From positions 1 to 14,470 of the forward strand of contig DASQWR010000021.1 of NCBI GenBank assembly GCA_035640155.1: DNA of 14,470 nucleotides. The letters are read 5' to 3'. This DNA comes from JALYQB01 sp035640155 (GTDB lineage Bacteria; Actinomycetota; Actinomycetes; Mycobacteriales; Pseudonocardiaceae). The notes below the pieces were generated by a model. That model was not told where the DNA came from and searched no databases. It worked only from the letters and a program-made list of their open reading frames with translations. The position numbers and the translations under genes were made by a program. This document shows positions 13,700 through 14,470 of the stretch, piece by piece (positions within the stretch are counted from its first letter, which is position 1; each line of letters begins with the position of its first letter).

Positions 13700-14470
13700 A
13701 CCCGCCGCTTCCCGATCGGGATGGGCCGGCCGGTGGTGCTGCCCTCGAATGAGCGGCGCCGGCAGCCGTGCGAGTACGCGGGGTCGTAGAGTCGGCTGCG
13801 CTGCACCGCCACCTCGCCCACCACCTCGCCCGCTGCCCGCAGCGCGGGGCCGACCAGGACCAGCGCGGCCGTGCGGATACCGGACGCGCCCAGTGCGCCG
13901 GGCAGGCCGTCGACCGTCGTGGTGATCACGGTCTGGTCGGGCCAGCTCGCCTTCGCGACCACGATCGCCGGGGTGTCACCCGGGTAGCCGGCGAGCAGCT
14001 CCTCGCGCAGCTGCCCGGGGCGCGCGGCCGAGAGGTAGACCGCCATCGTGGTGCCGTGCGTCGCGAACTCCGCAACGCTCTCCCCGGCGGGCATGGAGGC
14101 GGCGGTGCGGCCCCCGCCGAGCCGGGTGAGCACCACGCTCTGAGCGATGCCGGGCACGGTGAGCTCCACCCCTGCGCTGGCTGCCGCGGCGGCGAGCGAC
14201 CCGACGCCCGGCACGATCTCGAACTCCCGCTCCTGCTGCACGCACCAGCCGATCTGCTCAGTGATCGAGGAGTAGACGGACACGTCCCCGGAGTGCAGCC
14301 GGGCAATCCGGGCGTCGGGATGCGCGGCGTAGACGGCGAGCACGTCCTCCAGCGTCATCCCGGCGGAGTCGTGCAGCTCCACGTCCGCCCGGCAGTGGGC
14401 TAGTACCTCGGCCGGTACCAGGGAGGAAGCCCACACCGCCACGTCGGCGTCGGCGAGTCGCCTGGCGCCG
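13696..14470 (-). CDS. cobM: Precorrin-4 C11-methyltransferase (5' end outside window)
   Basis: Methylates C11 of (cobalt-)precorrin-4. The frame enters from the right edge (first whole codon at 14469) with RRLADADVAVWASSLVPAEVLAHC, so the first 15-25 residues, including the GxGPG motif, are outside; the GTG at 14442 is internal. Inside are HDSAGMTLEDVLAVYAAHPDARIARLHSGDVSVYSSITEQ, the EIVPGVGSLAAAAASAGVELTVPGIAQSVVLTRL block and MAVYLSAARPGQLREELLAGYPGDTPAIVVAKASWPDQ, all typical of CobM/CbiF. The end is SRLYDPAYSHGCRRR, as in actinobacterial forms, plus about 18 more residues. Its stop overlaps the cobJ start (ATGA). It is the first right-arm gene visible. Confidence 0.94.
   Translation of the reverse strand, partial: GARRLADADVAVWASSLVPAEVLAHCRADVELHDSAGMTLEDVLAVYAAHPDARIARLHSGDVSVYSSITEQIGWCVQQEREFEIVPGVGSLAAAAASAGVELTVPGIAQSVVLTRLGGGRTAASMPAGESVAEFATHGTTMAVYLSAARPGQLREELLAGYPGDTPAIVVAKASWPDQTVITTTVDGLPGALGASGIRTAALVLVGPALRAAGEVVGEVAVQRSRLYDPAYSHGCRRRSFEGSTTGRPIPIGKRRV

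Noticed and set aside
1..14470. Cobalamin riboswitch, CRISPR array, tRNA or rRNA, transposase
   Set aside because: None seen. The starts of both cob operons, where a riboswitch would lie, are outside the window.

Overview
The window is very GC-rich, starts many genes with GTG, and joins most genes by 4-base ATGA/GTGA overlaps. With the protein types present (a DUF5753-type XRE regulator, a Phd/VapC pair, actinobacterial-style cobalamin enzymes), this points to a high-GC actinomycete, possibly Pseudonocardiaceae; the family level is inference.

Two cobalamin (vitamin B12) operons face each other across a stretch of accessory genes. Left arm, + strand (1-4262): the 3' end of cobB (a,c-diamide synthase), then cobI (C20 methylation), cbiD (C1 methylation), cobL (C5/C15 methylation and decarboxylation) and a CobE/CbiG-C-terminal-domain protein fused to a two-cluster [4Fe-4S] ferredoxin. 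Right arm, - strand (14470-9028, read leftward): cobM (5' end beyond the window), cobJ, cobA/SUMT, the cobalt ECF importer genes cbiM and cbiQ, and a single uninterrupted ORF joining the cobaltochelatase CbiX to the importer ATPase CbiO. Together they take uroporphyrinogen III through most corrin methylations, import Co2+, insert it early, and begin side-chain amidation. CbiX and CbiD, with no CobG or CobNST in view, suggest the cobalt-early route. The CbiG lactone-opening part, CbiC/CobH, CbiJ/CobK and the nucleotide-loop genes are not in the window.

Centre (4263-9027): a decayed MntA-HepT toxin-antitoxin module with three frame breaks and a truncated toxin; a Phd/YefM-VapC pair whose toxin lacks one expected catalytic aspartate; a strong hairpin; a convergent ArsR regulator-SRPBCC operon; a divergent purC with repeats in the shared intergenic region; and an orphan DUF5753 XRE regulator. 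This looks like an accessory segment between the tails of the two cob operons.

The most notable items are the CbiX-CbiO fusion, which physically links cobalt import energetics to cobalt insertion, and the CobE-ferredoxin fusion. Both suggest protein-level coupling in cobalt-early B12 synthesis.
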